Source of the DNA: an uncultured Acidobacteriota bacterium
GTDB lineage: Bacteria; Acidobacteriota; Terriglobia; Bryobacterales; Bryobacteraceae
Length of the DNA: 64,000 bases
Reading direction: 5' to 3'
Assembly: GCA_902826605.1 (NCBI GenBank)
Contig: CADEFM010000008.1
Span: forward strand, 1-64,000
The position numbers and the translations under genes were made by a program. The notes under the pieces were generated by a model that saw only the letters and a list, made by a program, of their open reading frames with translations, ran no database searches and had not been told where the DNA came from. Shown in pieces: positions 1-9,220 of this stretch; the first letter of the stretch is position 1; every line of letters starts with the position of its first letter.

Positions 1-45
1 CTTCCAAGCTGTTGGTCGCGGGTCCGATTCCCGTCTCCCGCTCCA
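1..45 (+). tRNA. tRNA-Gly (UCC), 3' part only
   Basis: The window opens inside a tRNA. Positions 1-7 read as an anticodon loop CTTCCAA with anticodon TCC, which decodes GGA glycine. A T-arm follows (GCGGGTCCGATTCCCGT), then the 3' acceptor strand and an encoded CCA ending at 45. The 5' acceptor strand, D-arm and half of the anticodon stem lie before the window, so pairing of the acceptor stem cannot be checked here. Confidence 0.85.
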
Positions 46-64
46 GATTTTAGGGCGCTCTGCT

Positions 65-664
65 ATGCACCTAATGGCCTCCGGTTTGCTTTTGGCGGCT
101 CTTCTATCGGCTCAGTCTTCGCCCAGCGCCGCGTCTGTTGCCGCCCTCGACGATTCGGAGGAACTGGTACTCATCGAAAAACTGGCGGTGGAAGGCTCGC
201 GGCTGGAGCCGCGGTCGGTGCAGATGCTCACCGGTTTGCGGCCGGGCCAACAAATCAATGAAGCAAGCCTGCGCAAAGCCATCCAACGAATGACAGAATC
301 GGGCTTGGTAAAGAACGTGGATTATTCCTACGAATCCCTCAGCGGCCCTACTTCGGTGGCGTTGCAGCTTCGCATTGTGGACGAAACGCCGCTGCTGCCT
401 GCTTCGATTCAGTTGCCGGATGTGGACGCCGAGGACTTGTGGGCATATTTGAAAAATGTAGATCCCGTATTCACCCGTGAGTTGCCGCGCACACAAAAGG
501 CGATTCAGTTTTATATTCGCTACATCGAGCGGTACCTGGCGAACCAGCGCAAGCCTCTGCGCGTCGCCAGCGTGATCACGGGCGACGGAACCGGTAACGC
601 CAACGGCATCGTCTTCGTGCCCTCGGACCTCTTGGGCATTCCCAGGCCACAGAAGAAACCGTAA
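65..664 (+). CDS. Secreted free-standing POTRA-domain protein
   Basis: A 199-residue protein with an N-terminal signal peptide (hydrophobic residues 5-20). The region around residues 35-105 has the POTRA pattern: a strand ending VEGSRLE, a helix turn, then GLRPGQ, a helix (LRKAIQRM) and a strand pair. POTRA domains occur in BamA, TamA and FtsQ, where they bind partner proteins or unfolded outer-membrane proteins. A second, weaker POTRA-like unit may occupy residues 110-190. No beta-barrel follows, so this is not a full BamA/TamA. It starts 20 bp after the tRNA and is alone on this strand. The molecular role is not known; a periplasmic adaptor is an inference. Confidence 0.6.
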   Translation: MHLMASGLLLAALLSAQSSPSAASVAALDDSEELVLIEKLAVEGSRLEPRSVQMLTGLRPGQQINEASLRKAIQRMTESGLVKNVDYSYESLSGPTSVALQLRIVDETPLLPASIQLPDVDAEDLWAYLKNVDPVFTRELPRTQKAIQFYIRYIERYLANQRKPLRVASVITGDGTGNANGIVFVPSDLLGIPRPQKKP

Positions 665-692
665 GAAGAATACCAGTCCGGTGGCAGCGGGA

Positions 693-1193
693 TTACGCCA
701 ACATAGCTCGCAACATCCAGGCCATCTTCTGATGATCCTCCGCAAGCCCTGTAAGGAAATCGGCAACATCGGCTGCATTGTATTCGTCGGCCGCTTTTTC
801 TATGTCGCCACGCAGTTGCCGGATGACGGCTTGATGGTCGGCCAACAAATCCTCAATCATGCCATTCGCGTTCTCTGCCGTGGACGCCTCGTTCAGACGC
901 GCCGCTTTCAAGAACTCGGAAAGACTTCCAGGTGATCTCTCCCCCAGTGACCGAATGAACTCCGCCACCTCGTCGATTTTGCGGTCGAGATCGGTATATT
1001 GCGCCTCAAAGAACTTGTGGAGCTCATGAAAATGAGGCCCGGTGACGTTCCAATGGTAGTTACGTGTCTTGGTGTAGAGCAAGTACTCGTCCGCCAATAG
1101 CGGCTTCAATAACTCCACACATCCCGCACGCTGCGGATCGGTAAGCCCAATCTGAACACTCGATTTTGTAGCGGATTTCGGTTGCATACCCAT
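693..1193 (-). CDS. dps: Dps-family DNA-binding ferritin
   Basis: A 166-residue Dps/ferritin-like protein. Dps dodecamers oxidise Fe(II) with hydrogen peroxide, store iron and protect DNA. The intersubunit ferroxidase ligands are present with family spacing: His47 (in NYHWN), His59, Asp74 and Glu78, an H-x11-H-x14-D-x3-E pattern. The N-terminal tail is short, with a few lysines, so DNA binding through a basic tail is uncertain. The start codon at 1193 is ATG, and the next methionine is only two codons in. It is monocistronic, convergent with the POTRA gene and in line with the secreted gene at 1233-2360 on the same strand. Family assignment is secure. Confidence 0.93.
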   Translation of the reverse strand: MGMQPKSATKSSVQIGLTDPQRAGCVELLKPLLADEYLLYTKTRNYHWNVTGPHFHELHKFFEAQYTDLDRKIDEVAEFIRSLGERSPGSLSEFLKAARLNEASTAENANGMIEDLLADHQAVIRQLRGDIEKAADEYNAADVADFLTGLAEDHQKMAWMLRAMLA

Positions 1194-1232
1194 ATGATAG
1201 TGTCGCGGCCGGCGCGATGCAGAAAATCGAGC

Positions 1233-2360
1233 CTAATTCGCTGGCGTAGCGGCCGGAGGCGGTGTGACAGTCTGCTCCGTCGGTTGCTCTGCTGGTTGTT
1301 CGGTGGTTTGTTCGGCGGGCAATTCGTCCGGAACGTCGAACTGAATGCTGGTGTCCGCTCCGAACCGGTTGTACAAGCGGAACTCGGTCTCATTCTTGAT
1401 CAGGAATTTACCTTCGCGCGAGCGGAGCTCGGATTTCAGCGGCAGCAAATAGGGCTGTCCGGAGATATTGCTGAAATCAAAGTTCAGATCCAGTTCCACC
1501 TTCTGGATCGCGAAGTCCACCGGCAGGTTGTCCGCTTCGAAACGAATGCGCATCACCATTCGCGTGTCACGGTCGGCATAAATGAAGCCATGGTAGCCGG
1601 CGATCACCTTCCGCGCCGATGGGCCGTGGTAAATGCTGTATTCCGATGTCGCCTGTGGCACGCGGAATCCTAAAACGTGCATGCGACGGCCGCGCAGGGT
1701 GGCCCACCTTTCCCATTGAAAATCAGTCTTCGTTTCAGGGCTGAAAATCTCTCGCAAGATCGTACCGAACTCACCGGATGAAGTCGCCCCGCCCAAATTA
1801 TCGTGGGATCGCCCGACGACAGGCACACCGTTCACCGAAACCACTTTATACTCTTCTTTGTGATCGAAGAAACTCAATCTTTCGGCGATCGTGTCCATCA
1901 GACGGTAGTTGTCGAGTCCGCTGTTATCCACATAGCGGCGCGTCACCTGAAGGCAAATGAAATTCGGCAGGCTCTGAGTGTAATCGAGCGCGTTGCGACT
2001 CACTTCATCCATCACTCGCTTTTGTTCTATGGAATTAGGCGGCGGGATGGGAACGATCACCGGCTTTGGCGCAGGCGGCAATGGAGCGGGCAACCCCAAC
2101 GTTCCCGCGCTCAGGGTGCGCAGTGCGGCAACCGTGGCACGGCCCGCGCCCATGCCTTGCAGTTCCTCAACCACTCGCTCATCCAAGCGGTCTGCTAAAC
2201 GCACCTTCTTGACGTACTCAGCCACCTTACGGTCGTCGTGGCGGAGTTGAATGGATGAACGAATGAAGGTGATCAGTTGCTCGACCGTCATCCTGCCTTG
2301 CCCCGCAGCGGAAATCGCAAGCGCGATAGCGACGACTAGAGAACCGAGCCATCTTCTCAT
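1233..2360 (-). CDS. Secreted acidobacterial protein of unknown function
   Basis: A 375-residue protein with a clear signal peptide (residues 1-20, ending SAAGQ). Residues 25-85 form a helical unit. A proline-rich linker (about 90-110) follows, then a mostly beta domain from about 115 to 340 that begins with a segment reading SLPNFICLQVTRR. I associate that segment with a recurring family of exported proteins in Solibacter-like Acidobacteria; no function is known to me. The C-terminal 35 residues are low complexity, with repeated AEQTTEQP-type units and a Pro/Ala tail, probably disordered. It sits just downstream of the SGNH hydrolase gene on the same strand (15 bp gap), so co-transcription is likely. 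Confidence 0.6.
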   Translation of the reverse strand: MRRWLGSLVVAIALAISAAGQGRMTVEQLITFIRSSIQLRHDDRKVAEYVKKVRLADRLDERVVEELQGMGAGRATVAALRTLSAGTLGLPAPLPPAPKPVIVPIPPPNSIEQKRVMDEVSRNALDYTQSLPNFICLQVTRRYVDNSGLDNYRLMDTIAERLSFFDHKEEYKVVSVNGVPVVGRSHDNLGGATSSGEFGTILREIFSPETKTDFQWERWATLRGRRMHVLGFRVPQATSEYSIYHGPSARKVIAGYHGFIYADRDTRMVMRIRFEADNLPVDFAIQKVELDLNFDFSNISGQPYLLPLKSELRSREGKFLIKNETEFRLYNRFGADTSIQFDVPDELPAEQTTEQPAEQPTEQTVTPPPAATPAN

Positions 2361-2375
2361 ACTTAATTTATAGCC

Positions 2376-3485
2376 TTAATTGATAGACGGAAACAGACGC
2401 CGCTTTGGTTTCTGCGGTGGGGCGGCAGGAGGGGACGGAGCCACCGATTTTTCAATAGCCGCCGCTGCTAATGGCGCCATCACACGGTATCCCTTGTTGT
2501 TGGGATGCAGTCCATCATCGCCCATATCTCCCTTCAGTTGCCCCGTTTCGTCCACGGTAGCGGAGTAATAATCGACATAAGCGAAACTGTTCTTTGTACA
2601 GAAGCTCTTTAACCAATCGTTGAGAGCACGAATCGAGGCTAGAGGACGCGCTGGCGTGCGCTCATAAGTGGGATTCTGATCCTTGTGATAGTCGCTTACG
2701 GGAAGCAAAGCGGCAAATACCGGTTTGATCTTGTTAGCTGTCGCCAGAGCCGCCATGGATTCGTAGTTGCTTTCGATCGCGGCAACTGGAATATCGCGCG
2801 CAAGATCATTTGTGCCTGCCAGAATCAGGACGGCTTGAGGATGGAGATCCACCACATCCGCCTTCATCCGTTGCAGCATTTCACCCGTGGTTTGCCCCGC
2901 GATGCCTCGGTTGAGGTAGTCTTTCTCAGGAAAATATTCATTCAACCGCCAGAAATCGGTGATGGAATCGCCGAAGAAGACCACACGTGGATTGGCCGTA
3001 TTCGGAGCGCTTGCTTTGCGATTGGCTTCCGCATAACGCGCCAGGTTGCCGGGGTCTGGGGGCGTCAGGCGGCGGTCATTGAAATCGAGCAACGCGCGAA
3101 AATGAGAATCGATCCGGGTGGAAGCATCCCGCAATTCCGTAAACTGGCGCTGGGCCGCTTCCGGGAATGGAAACGGCTTTGCAACGGCATCCGCCAACGC
3201 GAGATAGGCACGCAAATTGGATAACAGCAGATAGCTTGGCTGAGAACGGTTCGTCCGCAACTGGATCTGGGCACAGTTTCCGCGCGCATTTTCGATGACC
3301 GGCGCGGCCGCACGCTGGAGTTCCGGAATCGCCACACCACCCGATTCCATCAGTGTGACCAACCGAGCGCATAGCGGGATCAGCTCTTGAGGGGGAATCA
3401 CCGCAGGCGATGGCTGCACCACCTGCGCCCATATTCGCATTCCGAAAACGAGCGCCAGACACATTAGGGAGTTGGTTGCCTTCAC
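2376..3485 (-). CDS. Exported SGNH/GDSL-family hydrolase
   Basis: A 369-residue protein with a signal peptide (residues 1-20) and a helical N-terminal segment of about 130 residues of unknown role. The C-terminal SGNH hydrolase domain has the expected blocks: FFGDSIT with nucleophile Ser174, GQT near 198 (block II Gly), GTND with Asn226, and DGLHPN with Asp324 and His327. Such enzymes cleave esters, including acetyl groups on polysaccharides, and the catalytic set looks complete. Substrate cannot be told from sequence. The start is GTG at 3485 and overlaps the stop of the DUF3108 gene (GTGA), so the two are translationally coupled. Confidence 0.85.
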   Translation of the reverse strand: MKATNSLMCLALVFGMRIWAQVVQPSPAVIPPQELIPLCARLVTLMESGGVAIPELQRAAAPVIENARGNCAQIQLRTNRSQPSYLLLSNLRAYLALADAVAKPFPFPEAAQRQFTELRDASTRIDSHFRALLDFNDRRLTPPDPGNLARYAEANRKASAPNTANPRVVFFGDSITDFWRLNEYFPEKDYLNRGIAGQTTGEMLQRMKADVVDLHPQAVLILAGTNDLARDIPVAAIESNYESMAALATANKIKPVFAALLPVSDYHKDQNPTYERTPARPLASIRALNDWLKSFCTKNSFAYVDYYSATVDETGQLKGDMGDDGLHPNNKGYRVMAPLAAAAIEKSVAPSPPAAPPQKPKRRLFPSIN

Positions 3486-4207
3486 GGCTGAAGCTCCTTA
3501 TCCAGGAGCAGAGTCACGGTGCCCAACGGGAACGACATCCGCAGTCTCATCTGGACGGGCAGCCTCCGCGCATCGTCGGTCAACCATACGAAGGCGCGTC
3601 CCTTGCGCGCATAAATTACGCCGTTGAAGAGTTCGGCCTCATAACGGATGGTTTTGAAGGTGCCAGCCGGCGTCGAAACCTCCTCCCGTTCCTGAGCTTC
3701 TACCCGGACTTGCGCGGCCTTCCGGCCGTCGCTGATGGGAAACGTGCCGGGCTGTCCCAGGGATGGGGGAGTGGCGCGTAACGCCTGAATCGCTCCAACG
3801 ATATCGTGAACGCAGTTGGGGATGTCCGTGTGCTCCGTGCGCAGCACCGAATTCTTGATCACATCGCGCAAGATGAACGTGGCGCGGTTTTGGGCGCGAT
3901 TGAAGGTAACGGTGGTTTCGCGGTGGCGTTTGCCCTCCTGGGCATCTAGCAGGCTGCTGGTTGCGCAGTAGGGGGGATCATAACGCACGCTATATGTGTC
4001 GTTTACCTTGAAGAGTGTGGAGACCAAGCCGGCCGAATCTAGTTTGATGCGGCCCTCGCCGGGTTTCAAATCCATGACGGCGGTGCCTGCCCGGATCAAA
4101 CGCCATTCAATGTTAAAGTTGAGTTTCTCGGCGTGCGTCTCAGCGCCGGCTGGCAACGAATACCAGGCAGCCAACAATAGGGACAACGCGCGACAGACAG
4201 AGCGCAC
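3482..4207 (-). CDS. DUF3108 periplasmic protein
   Basis: A 241-residue protein with a signal peptide (cleavage probably after SLPAGAE). The remainder matches the DUF3108 pattern: LNFNIEW near the start, then a beta-rich fold with the late segment VWLTDDARRLPVQ. DUF3108 proteins are exported beta-barrel-like proteins of undefined function, often near envelope genes. The start is GTG at 4207, only 19 bp from the divergent permease start at 4227, so the two promoters must overlap the genes. It is coupled by GTGA overlap to the SGNH hydrolase downstream. Confidence 0.75.
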   Translation of the reverse strand: MRSVCRALSLLLAAWYSLPAGAETHAEKLNFNIEWRLIRAGTAVMDLKPGEGRIKLDSAGLVSTLFKVNDTYSVRYDPPYCATSSLLDAQEGKRHRETTVTFNRAQNRATFILRDVIKNSVLRTEHTDIPNCVHDIVGAIQALRATPPSLGQPGTFPISDGRKAAQVRVEAQEREEVSTPAGTFKTIRYEAELFNGVIYARKGRAFVWLTDDARRLPVQMRLRMSFPLGTVTLLLDKELQP

Positions 4208-4226
4208 ACAGCCAGTTTACACTCTT

Positions 4227-5039
4227 ATGGTGATGCGAATTCCCGGGGCCAATTTTCTGGTCAACCTGATTGAACGACGCGGGCTGGTCGCGGAACTGGT
4301 GCGGCGCGATTTTCGCCAGCGCTACGTCGGCTCGGCTGCGGGCTGGTTGTGGGGCGTCGTGCATCCCTTGGTGTTGCTGTTGAGCTGGGTATTCGTCTTT
4401 GAAATCTGCCTCCGGGTGACCCTCCCAGAGGGTAGCATTACTCAGAATTACACCATGTATCTGTTCTGCGGCATGCTACCGTGGCTGCTGTTTCAGGAGA
4501 CGGTATTACGATCCGCGCCCAGCATGGTAGAGCATGCCAACCTCATCACGAAAACCGTTTTTCCCGCCGAAGTGGTTCCCGTCTCGATCTTTCTTTCCTC
4601 TCTTATTCACCATTTCATCGCCATCGGTATTATGGTCGCCTCCTCTGCATTCGTATTGAAAACCGTAAGCCCGATGATCCTGCTCTTGCCGCTCTACATG
4701 CTGTTCATCGGCCTGCTCGCCATAGGGGTCGGGTGGCTGGTGGCCGGCCTGCACGTATATCTGCGTGACACCGCGCAAGTCTTAAGCGTTGTTATGACGC
4801 TGTGGTTCTGGATCACTCCTATCATGGTCAATGAGCAGCAGATTCCTGAGCGCTTCCGCCCACTGCTGCACTGGAATCCAATGTCCTATATCGTCAGAGC
4901 CTATCGCGAGCGCCTATTGTCGGCACAATGGCCCACGTTACTGGATGTAGCCGTCCCAGCCCTGTTTTCGATCACCGTATTCGTCCTGGGAGGCTTGATT
5001 TTCCGGCATCTAAAACGTGGATTCGCTGATGTACTGTGA
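4227..5039 (+). CDS. ABC-2 type polysaccharide export permease (Wzm/KpsM-like), orphan
   Basis: A 270-residue integral membrane protein with about six transmembrane segments. It has the amphipathic N-terminal motif of Wzm/TagG/KpsM permeases (LVRRDFRQRYVGSAAGW) and a late WFWITPI segment typical of the family. These permeases pair with an ATPase (Wzt/TagH) to move lipid-linked polysaccharides or polyol phosphates across the inner membrane. I place the start at ATG 4227. The frame is open upstream, but that extension overlaps the divergent gene and adds non-membrane residues. No ATPase gene lies beside it; the closest in this window is at 49161-49925, which already has its own permease. Confidence 0.85.
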   Translation: MVMRIPGANFLVNLIERRGLVAELVRRDFRQRYVGSAAGWLWGVVHPLVLLLSWVFVFEICLRVTLPEGSITQNYTMYLFCGMLPWLLFQETVLRSAPSMVEHANLITKTVFPAEVVPVSIFLSSLIHHFIAIGIMVASSAFVLKTVSPMILLLPLYMLFIGLLAIGVGWLVAGLHVYLRDTAQVLSVVMTLWFWITPIMVNEQQIPERFRPLLHWNPMSYIVRAYRERLLSAQWPTLLDVAVPALFSITVFVLGGLIFRHLKRGFADVL

Positions 5040-5051
5040 GCTTTTGTTAGG

Positions 5052-5321
5052 ATGAAACCGATGGGATTGGTTTCAAAATTCTTGAGCCACGTGCTGCCTG
5101 GCGTAATCAAGCCCCTGCACTCGTTGTGGAATCAGGTGGTTGGCTTCTTGTTTCTGGTGTTCACTGTGCTTGCGGTGGGTTACGCCGTACGGGCCGCCCG
5201 CGAGTTTGAGGGCAATATAGAGAGCCTGTTTCGGGTCGCGCTTCCAGGATTGTTCGCCCTTGTAATGGGTTATTTCTGTATTTCATCTTTCGTGCGGGCG
5301 CGAAAGATTTCCCGCTCGTGA
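5052..5321 (+). CDS. Small two-helix membrane protein, unknown
   Basis: An 89-residue protein with two predicted transmembrane helices (about residues 30-48 and 60-78) and basic ends (final residues RARKISRS). It follows the ABC-2 permease by 12 bp, so co-transcription is likely. The start could be ATG 5052 or ATG 5061; the latter is better spaced from an AGGA at 5049. I do not recognise the family. A small accessory subunit of the permease is a guess from position only. Confidence 0.5.
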   Translation: MKPMGLVSKFLSHVLPGVIKPLHSLWNQVVGFLFLVFTVLAVGYAVRAAREFEGNIESLFRVALPGLFALVMGYFCISSFVRARKISRS

Positions 5322-5331
5322 ATAATCCCTA

Positions 5332-6822
5332 ATGACCGAGAAACCCGGCGAATTCCCATATACGCGTGGCATCTACCGGGACATGTACAAAACCCGCCTC
5401 TGGACCATGCGGCAATACGCGGGATTTGGCTCCGCCGAGGAAAGCAATCGCAGGTATAAGTATCTGCTCTCGCAGGGCACCACGGGACTCTCGGTAGCGT
5501 TCGACCTGCCCACGCAAATGGGTCTCGATCCGGATCACCCCTTGGCGGCCGGAGAAGTGGGCAGGGTTGGCGTATCCATCACCTCTATCGCGGACATGGA
5601 AGTCCTTTTCGCCGGTATGCCGCTCGATAAGATCAGCACGTCCATGACGATCAATTCTACGGCAGCGATTTTGCTCTCGATGTATGTATTGGTGGCGCGC
5701 GCCCAGCGCGTAGATGTCAAGAAGCTCCAGGGGACTGTTCAGAACGACATCTTGAAGGAATACATCGCGCGTGGGACGTACATCTATCCACCGCGGCCCG
5801 CAATGCGAATCGTCACGGACTTGTTCGCGTGGGCAGGCACGGAAATCCCCGAGTGGAACACCATTTCTATCAGTGGGTATCACATCAGGGAGGCCGGCTC
5901 GACGGCGGTTCAGGAAGTCGCATTCACGCTGGCCGACGCGATTGCTTACATCGAGGCAGCGGTCCGCGCGGGGCTTCAGGTTGACTCCTTCGCGCCACGG
6001 CTCTCGTTCTTCTTTAACGCGCATAATAATTTTTTCGAAGAGATCGCGAAGTATCGCGCGGCCCGGCGGCTCTATGCCCGGATCATGAAGGATCGCTTTG
6101 GAGCGAAAGACTCCAAGTCTATGATGCTACGTTTCCATGCGCAGACTGCGGGATCGTCGCTGACGGCGCAGCAACCGGATGTGAACGTGGTGCGGACCAC
6201 CGTCCAGGCGTTAGCGGCCGTGCTCGGGGGCGCGCAGTCCCTGCACACGAATTCGCGCGACGAGGCACTGGGATTGCCTACGGAAGACGCCGCAAAGCTC
6301 GCGTTACGCACGCAGCAGGTGATTGCTTACGAAAGTGGCGTGGCTGCCGAGCCAGACCCACTGGGCGGCAGCGAATTCGTCGAACGTCTGACGGATAAGA
6401 TCGAACGGGAAGCCCTCTCCTACATCGAAAGAATCGATCAGATGGGAGGCACGCTGGCAGCGATCGAAAGCGGCTACATTCAGCGTGAAGTTCAAAATGC
6501 GGCATACACTTACCAAGAGTCAGTAGAACGCGGCGAAACCATCGTGGTCGGGATGAACAAATTTCAGGAAAGCGGAGCAAAGCCATTTCCGGTCTTCCGC
6601 GCCGACCCTGCCATGGAAACGGAGCAGATCGAACGTGTTCGCGCGGTGCGCGCTTCACGTGACGCGACGGCCTATCAAAAATGCCTTGACGAACTTGAGA
6701 GGTCAGCTCGCGGCTCGGACAATCTCATGCCCTCAATCGTCGCTGCGTGCGAGGCCAAGGCTACGGTCGGTGAGATTTCAGATACCCTGCGGAAGGTTTT
6801 CGGTGAATACCTGGAACGCTAA
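5332..6822 (+). CDS. Methylmalonyl-CoA mutase, catalytic (alpha/large) subunit
   Basis: A 496-residue acyl-CoA mutase catalytic domain, lacking the C-terminal B12-binding domain of single-chain enzymes. It ends at the usual domain boundary (TLRKVFGEY). Family signatures include YTRGIY (10-15), RQYAGFG (27-33), AFDLPTQMG (56-64) and SISGYH. The two residues known to separate methylmalonyl-CoA from isobutyryl-CoA mutases are Tyr29 and Arg147. Their spacing of 118 equals that of Tyr89/Arg207 in the Propionibacterium enzyme, whereas isobutyryl-CoA mutases carry Phe and Gln. I therefore infer methylmalonyl-CoA/succinyl-CoA interconversion in propionate and branched-chain metabolism. The cobalamin-binding small subunit and the MeaB GTPase are not in the window. 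No strong ribosome binding site precedes ATG 5332. Confidence 0.9.
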   Translation: MTEKPGEFPYTRGIYRDMYKTRLWTMRQYAGFGSAEESNRRYKYLLSQGTTGLSVAFDLPTQMGLDPDHPLAAGEVGRVGVSITSIADMEVLFAGMPLDKISTSMTINSTAAILLSMYVLVARAQRVDVKKLQGTVQNDILKEYIARGTYIYPPRPAMRIVTDLFAWAGTEIPEWNTISISGYHIREAGSTAVQEVAFTLADAIAYIEAAVRAGLQVDSFAPRLSFFFNAHNNFFEEIAKYRAARRLYARIMKDRFGAKDSKSMMLRFHAQTAGSSLTAQQPDVNVVRTTVQALAAVLGGAQSLHTNSRDEALGLPTEDAAKLALRTQQVIAYESGVAAEPDPLGGSEFVERLTDKIEREALSYIERIDQMGGTLAAIESGYIQREVQNAAYTYQESVERGETIVVGMNKFQESGAKPFPVFRADPAMETEQIERVRAVRASRDATAYQKCLDELERSARGSDNLMPSIVAACEAKATVGEISDTLRKVFGEYLER

Positions 6823-6911
6823 AGGAAGCATTCGAGAAAATCCGTAACGGCGAAGCTGCGGTGAAGGTCGTCGGGGCGTCGCGAGTCGCTCGCCGGATCT
6901 GCTGCCCAGCG

Positions 6912-8444
6912 TTAGCGTGCGGCTAGCAGAGCGCGTAAATGGCGCGCGCGCTCCGGCGAGCGGAGCTGGCGCAAGGCCTTAGCTTCGATCTGGCGGATCC
7001 GTTCGCGAGTGACGTCGAATTCCTGACCGATTTCTTCGAGCGTATGCTCGCGCTCACATCCTATGCCGAACCGCAGGCGAATCACCTTCTCTTCTTTCGG
7101 AGAAAGCGTTTTAAGAATATTCGCGGTTTCGTCACGAACGTTGGTATCGATCACCGCGTCGACAGGCGAGCCCACCCAGCGGTCCTCGATCAAGTCGCCC
7201 AGTGCAGATTCACCGTCGCGGCCAACTGGAGTTTCAAGCGACACGGGGTCGCGCGAGATGGTCTTCAACTTCTGAACCTTCTCGACCGGAATATCCATGC
7301 GCCGAGAGATCTCGTCGTTCGTGGGCGCACGGCCCAGTTCTTTTTCGAGCTCGCGCGTGGCCCGCAGAAACTTATTCATCGACTCGTTCATGTGAACGGG
7401 GATACGGATCGTGCGCGACTGGTCGGCGATCGCACGGGTGATCGCCTGCCGGATCCACCACGTCGCGTAGGTGGAAAACTTATAGCCGCGCCGGTACTCA
7501 AACTTGTCCGCCGCTCGCATCAGGCCGATGTTGCCTTCCTGAATCAGATCCAACAAATGCAATCCGCGATTTACATATTTCTTGGCGACGGAAACCACCA
7601 GGCGAAGGTTAGCTTCCACCAGGTCTTTCTTCGCGCGCTCTGCTTCGATTTCGCCATGGCGGATCACCGCCGTCGTGTGGCGCAGGTCGGCTAGGTTCGC
7701 ACCAGCAGTCTGTTCCCGCTTGCGGATTTCACGCTTCAGTTCTTTGGTCTTGGCCTGTGCGGACTGGCTGTTGCGCGATTCAAAGCGCCGAAGATCCTGG
7801 TCCAATTGAGACAGCTCTTCCACCACCCGCTCAATTTCTTTGGCAAATTGTTTCCATTGCGAGGAGTAAAACGGGATTTTCCTCAAACCTTGGGAAATTT
7901 CGATCCAGCAGCGAGCGACCTTACCCTTGGCCCGGCGGCGGGCCTTCTTATTGCCCAACGGCGCGGCCGCTACTTTCTCTTCCAGTTGGCCCAGTTTCTT
8001 GTGAAGCGTGATGATGTTGAGCATATCCTGCTTCACTTCGGCACGCCGCTTGTTGTAAGCCGCACTCTCTACTTCCAGGTCGCCCAAATCGACAAACGCT
8101 TCCAGATCCTCGATTTCCTTACGGACCTGATCGCAGATTTCGACTGCGTGTAGTTGCACGAGCGCGGAGCGGCTGACAGCCTTCTGCATGCGCAGTTTAC
8201 CGCGCTCCATGCGTCGCGCCAGGTTGACTTCGCCTTCCCTGGTTAGGAGGGGAACCGATCCCATTTCGCGTAGATACACGCGTACCGGGTCATCGGTATA
8301 GATGGATTCCTCCACCGGCTGAGCGGCGGGAAATTCACCTTCCTCGTGGGTTTCCTCGGCGTGGAAAAAGCTGCCTTCCTCGTCGAAGGGTATTCCGAGG
8401 GGCTCGCGGCCCTCGCCTAGGAATTGATCTTCAAACTGATCCAA
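6912..8444 (-). CDS. rpoD: Primary RNA polymerase sigma factor RpoD (sigma-70)
   Basis: A 510-residue group 1 sigma factor. Region 1.2 lies at about residues 51-85 ([20 protein letters not shown]). A long variable non-conserved region follows, then region 2 ([20 protein letters not shown], with the [16 protein letters not shown] helix for -10 melting), region 3, and region 4.2 ([20 protein letters not shown]). The N-terminal 50 residues are acidic but too short for a full region 1.1, an unusual trait for a primary sigma. The start is TTG at 8444 behind GAGAGGTG. A candidate promoter lies at 8569-8597 in the nrdR-rpoD gap. Identification is secure. Confidence 0.96.
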   Translation of the reverse strand: MDQFEDQFLGEGREPLGIPFDEEGSFFHAEETHEEGEFPAAQPVEESIYTDDPVRVYLREMGSVPLLTREGEVNLARRMERGKLRMQKAVSRSALVQLHAVEICDQVRKEIEDLEAFVDLGDLEVESAAYNKRRAEVKQDMLNIITLHKKLGQLEEKVAAAPLGNKKARRRAKGKVARCWIEISQGLRKIPFYSSQWKQFAKEIERVVEELSQLDQDLRRFESRNSQSAQAKTKELKREIRKREQTAGANLADLRHTTAVIRHGEIEAERAKKDLVEANLRLVVSVAKKYVNRGLHLLDLIQEGNIGLMRAADKFEYRRGYKFSTYATWWIRQAITRAIADQSRTIRIPVHMNESMNKFLRATRELEKELGRAPTNDEISRRMDIPVEKVQKLKTISRDPVSLETPVGRDGESALGDLIEDRWVGSPVDAVIDTNVRDETANILKTLSPKEEKVIRLRFGIGCEREHTLEEIGQEFDVTRERIRQIEAKALRQLRSPERARHLRALLAAR

Positions 8445-8521
8445 GCGTCACCTCTCCCGCGTGCGGGTGCTTTCCCGACCGGGATCTCACAGCTGACTTA
8501 ACTTACTTTGATTCAATTACT

Positions 8522-8537
8522 TGGAGTCGGCACTCCA
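8522..8537 (-). promoter_or_regulatory. Small hairpin in the rpoD leader
   Basis: A perfect 6-bp inverted repeat, TGGAGT-CGGC-ACTCCA, lies in the presumed rpoD 5' untranslated region, about 80 bp before the TTG start. It has no U-tract, so it is not an intrinsic terminator. It could be an mRNA stability or regulatory element, or chance. Confidence 0.25.
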
Positions 8538-8568
8538 GTGGCTACGCGCCCGTGGGCACTTCCGATCT

Positions 8569-8597
8569 AGTATATCAGGCTTTTTCAGTTTAGTTAA
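8569..8597 (-). promoter_or_regulatory. Candidate sigma-70 promoter for rpoD
   Basis: Read on the minus strand: -35 TTAACT (8592-8597), a 17-bp spacer, and -10 TATACT (8569-8574). The -10 matches consensus at five of six positions and the -35 at four. It lies in the 206-bp gap between nrdR and rpoD and would give a leader of about 115 nt. Confidence 0.5.
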
Positions 8598-8650
8598 GTC
8601 CCTATTTCAAAGATGTTCACGGCGGGTACAGGTTTCAGAATTATCTACAA

Positions 8651-9109
8651 CTATCCACGGCGTTGCAGTAAGTCCTTTAGTTCAGTAAGAAACGCTTCCA
8701 CATCCTGGAAGTCTCGGTAAACTGATGCAAATCGAACATACGCAATCTTATCGAGTGTGCGCAGCCGCTTCATGACCATCTCGCCAATTACTGTCGTGGA
8801 AACCTCACGCTCTTGGCTATCTGCAAGTAATGATTCGACTTCGTCCACTATTTCGGCCAGTTTACCCATCGCCACAGGGCGTTTTTCGCAAGCTTTGATC
8901 AATCCCTCGAGTACTTTTTGTCGATCGAACTTCTCGCGACGTCCATCCCGTTTGACGACCATATAGGGTACTTCGTCACTGCGTTCATAGGTGGTGAAAC
9001 GGCGCTCACAACCCAAGCATTCCCGGCGGCGACGGATGGCGTCGCCTTCCTTGCTTTCGCGGGAATCGATGACGCGGTCCTGACGGTGGCCACAAAAGGG
9101 GCAGGTCAT
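8651..9109 (-). CDS. nrdR: Transcriptional repressor NrdR
   Basis: A 152-residue NrdR, which represses ribonucleotide reductase genes in response to (d)ATP levels. It has the N-terminal zinc ribbon (CPFCGH at 3-8 and [12 protein letters not shown] at about 31-42) followed by an ATP-cone domain starting [13 protein letters not shown] chose ATG 9109, which gives the normal MTCPFCGH start; a frame extension to 9136 adds nine residues not typical of the family. It lies upstream of rpoD on the same strand. No nrd genes occur in the window. Confidence 0.95.
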   Translation of the reverse strand: MTCPFCGHRQDRVIDSRESKEGDAIRRRRECLGCERRFTTYERSDEVPYMVVKRDGRREKFDRQKVLEGLIKACEKRPVAMGKLAEIVDEVESLLADSQEREVSTTVIGEMVMKRLRTLDKIAYVRFASVYRDFQDVEAFLTELKDLLQRRG

Positions 9110-9161
9110 GGAGTGGGGCCTTGCGCCACGGTCCACCCTAGCGCTATACCCGCCATTTGTT

Positions 9162-9190
9162 TGAACTTCGGGCCATCACCCTTCGTAATC
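9162..9190 (+). promoter_or_regulatory. Candidate ECF-type promoter upstream of the sigma operon
   Basis: TGAACTT at 9162-9168 resembles the ECF -35 core (GGAACTT). Fifteen bases later CGTAATC (9184-9190) resembles an ECF -10. The pair sits 31 bp before the sigma factor start, as expected for autoregulation. Support is pattern-based only. Confidence 0.35.
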
Positions 9191-9220
9191 ATGGTGGGAG
9201 GCGTTGGAAACTGACAAGTC

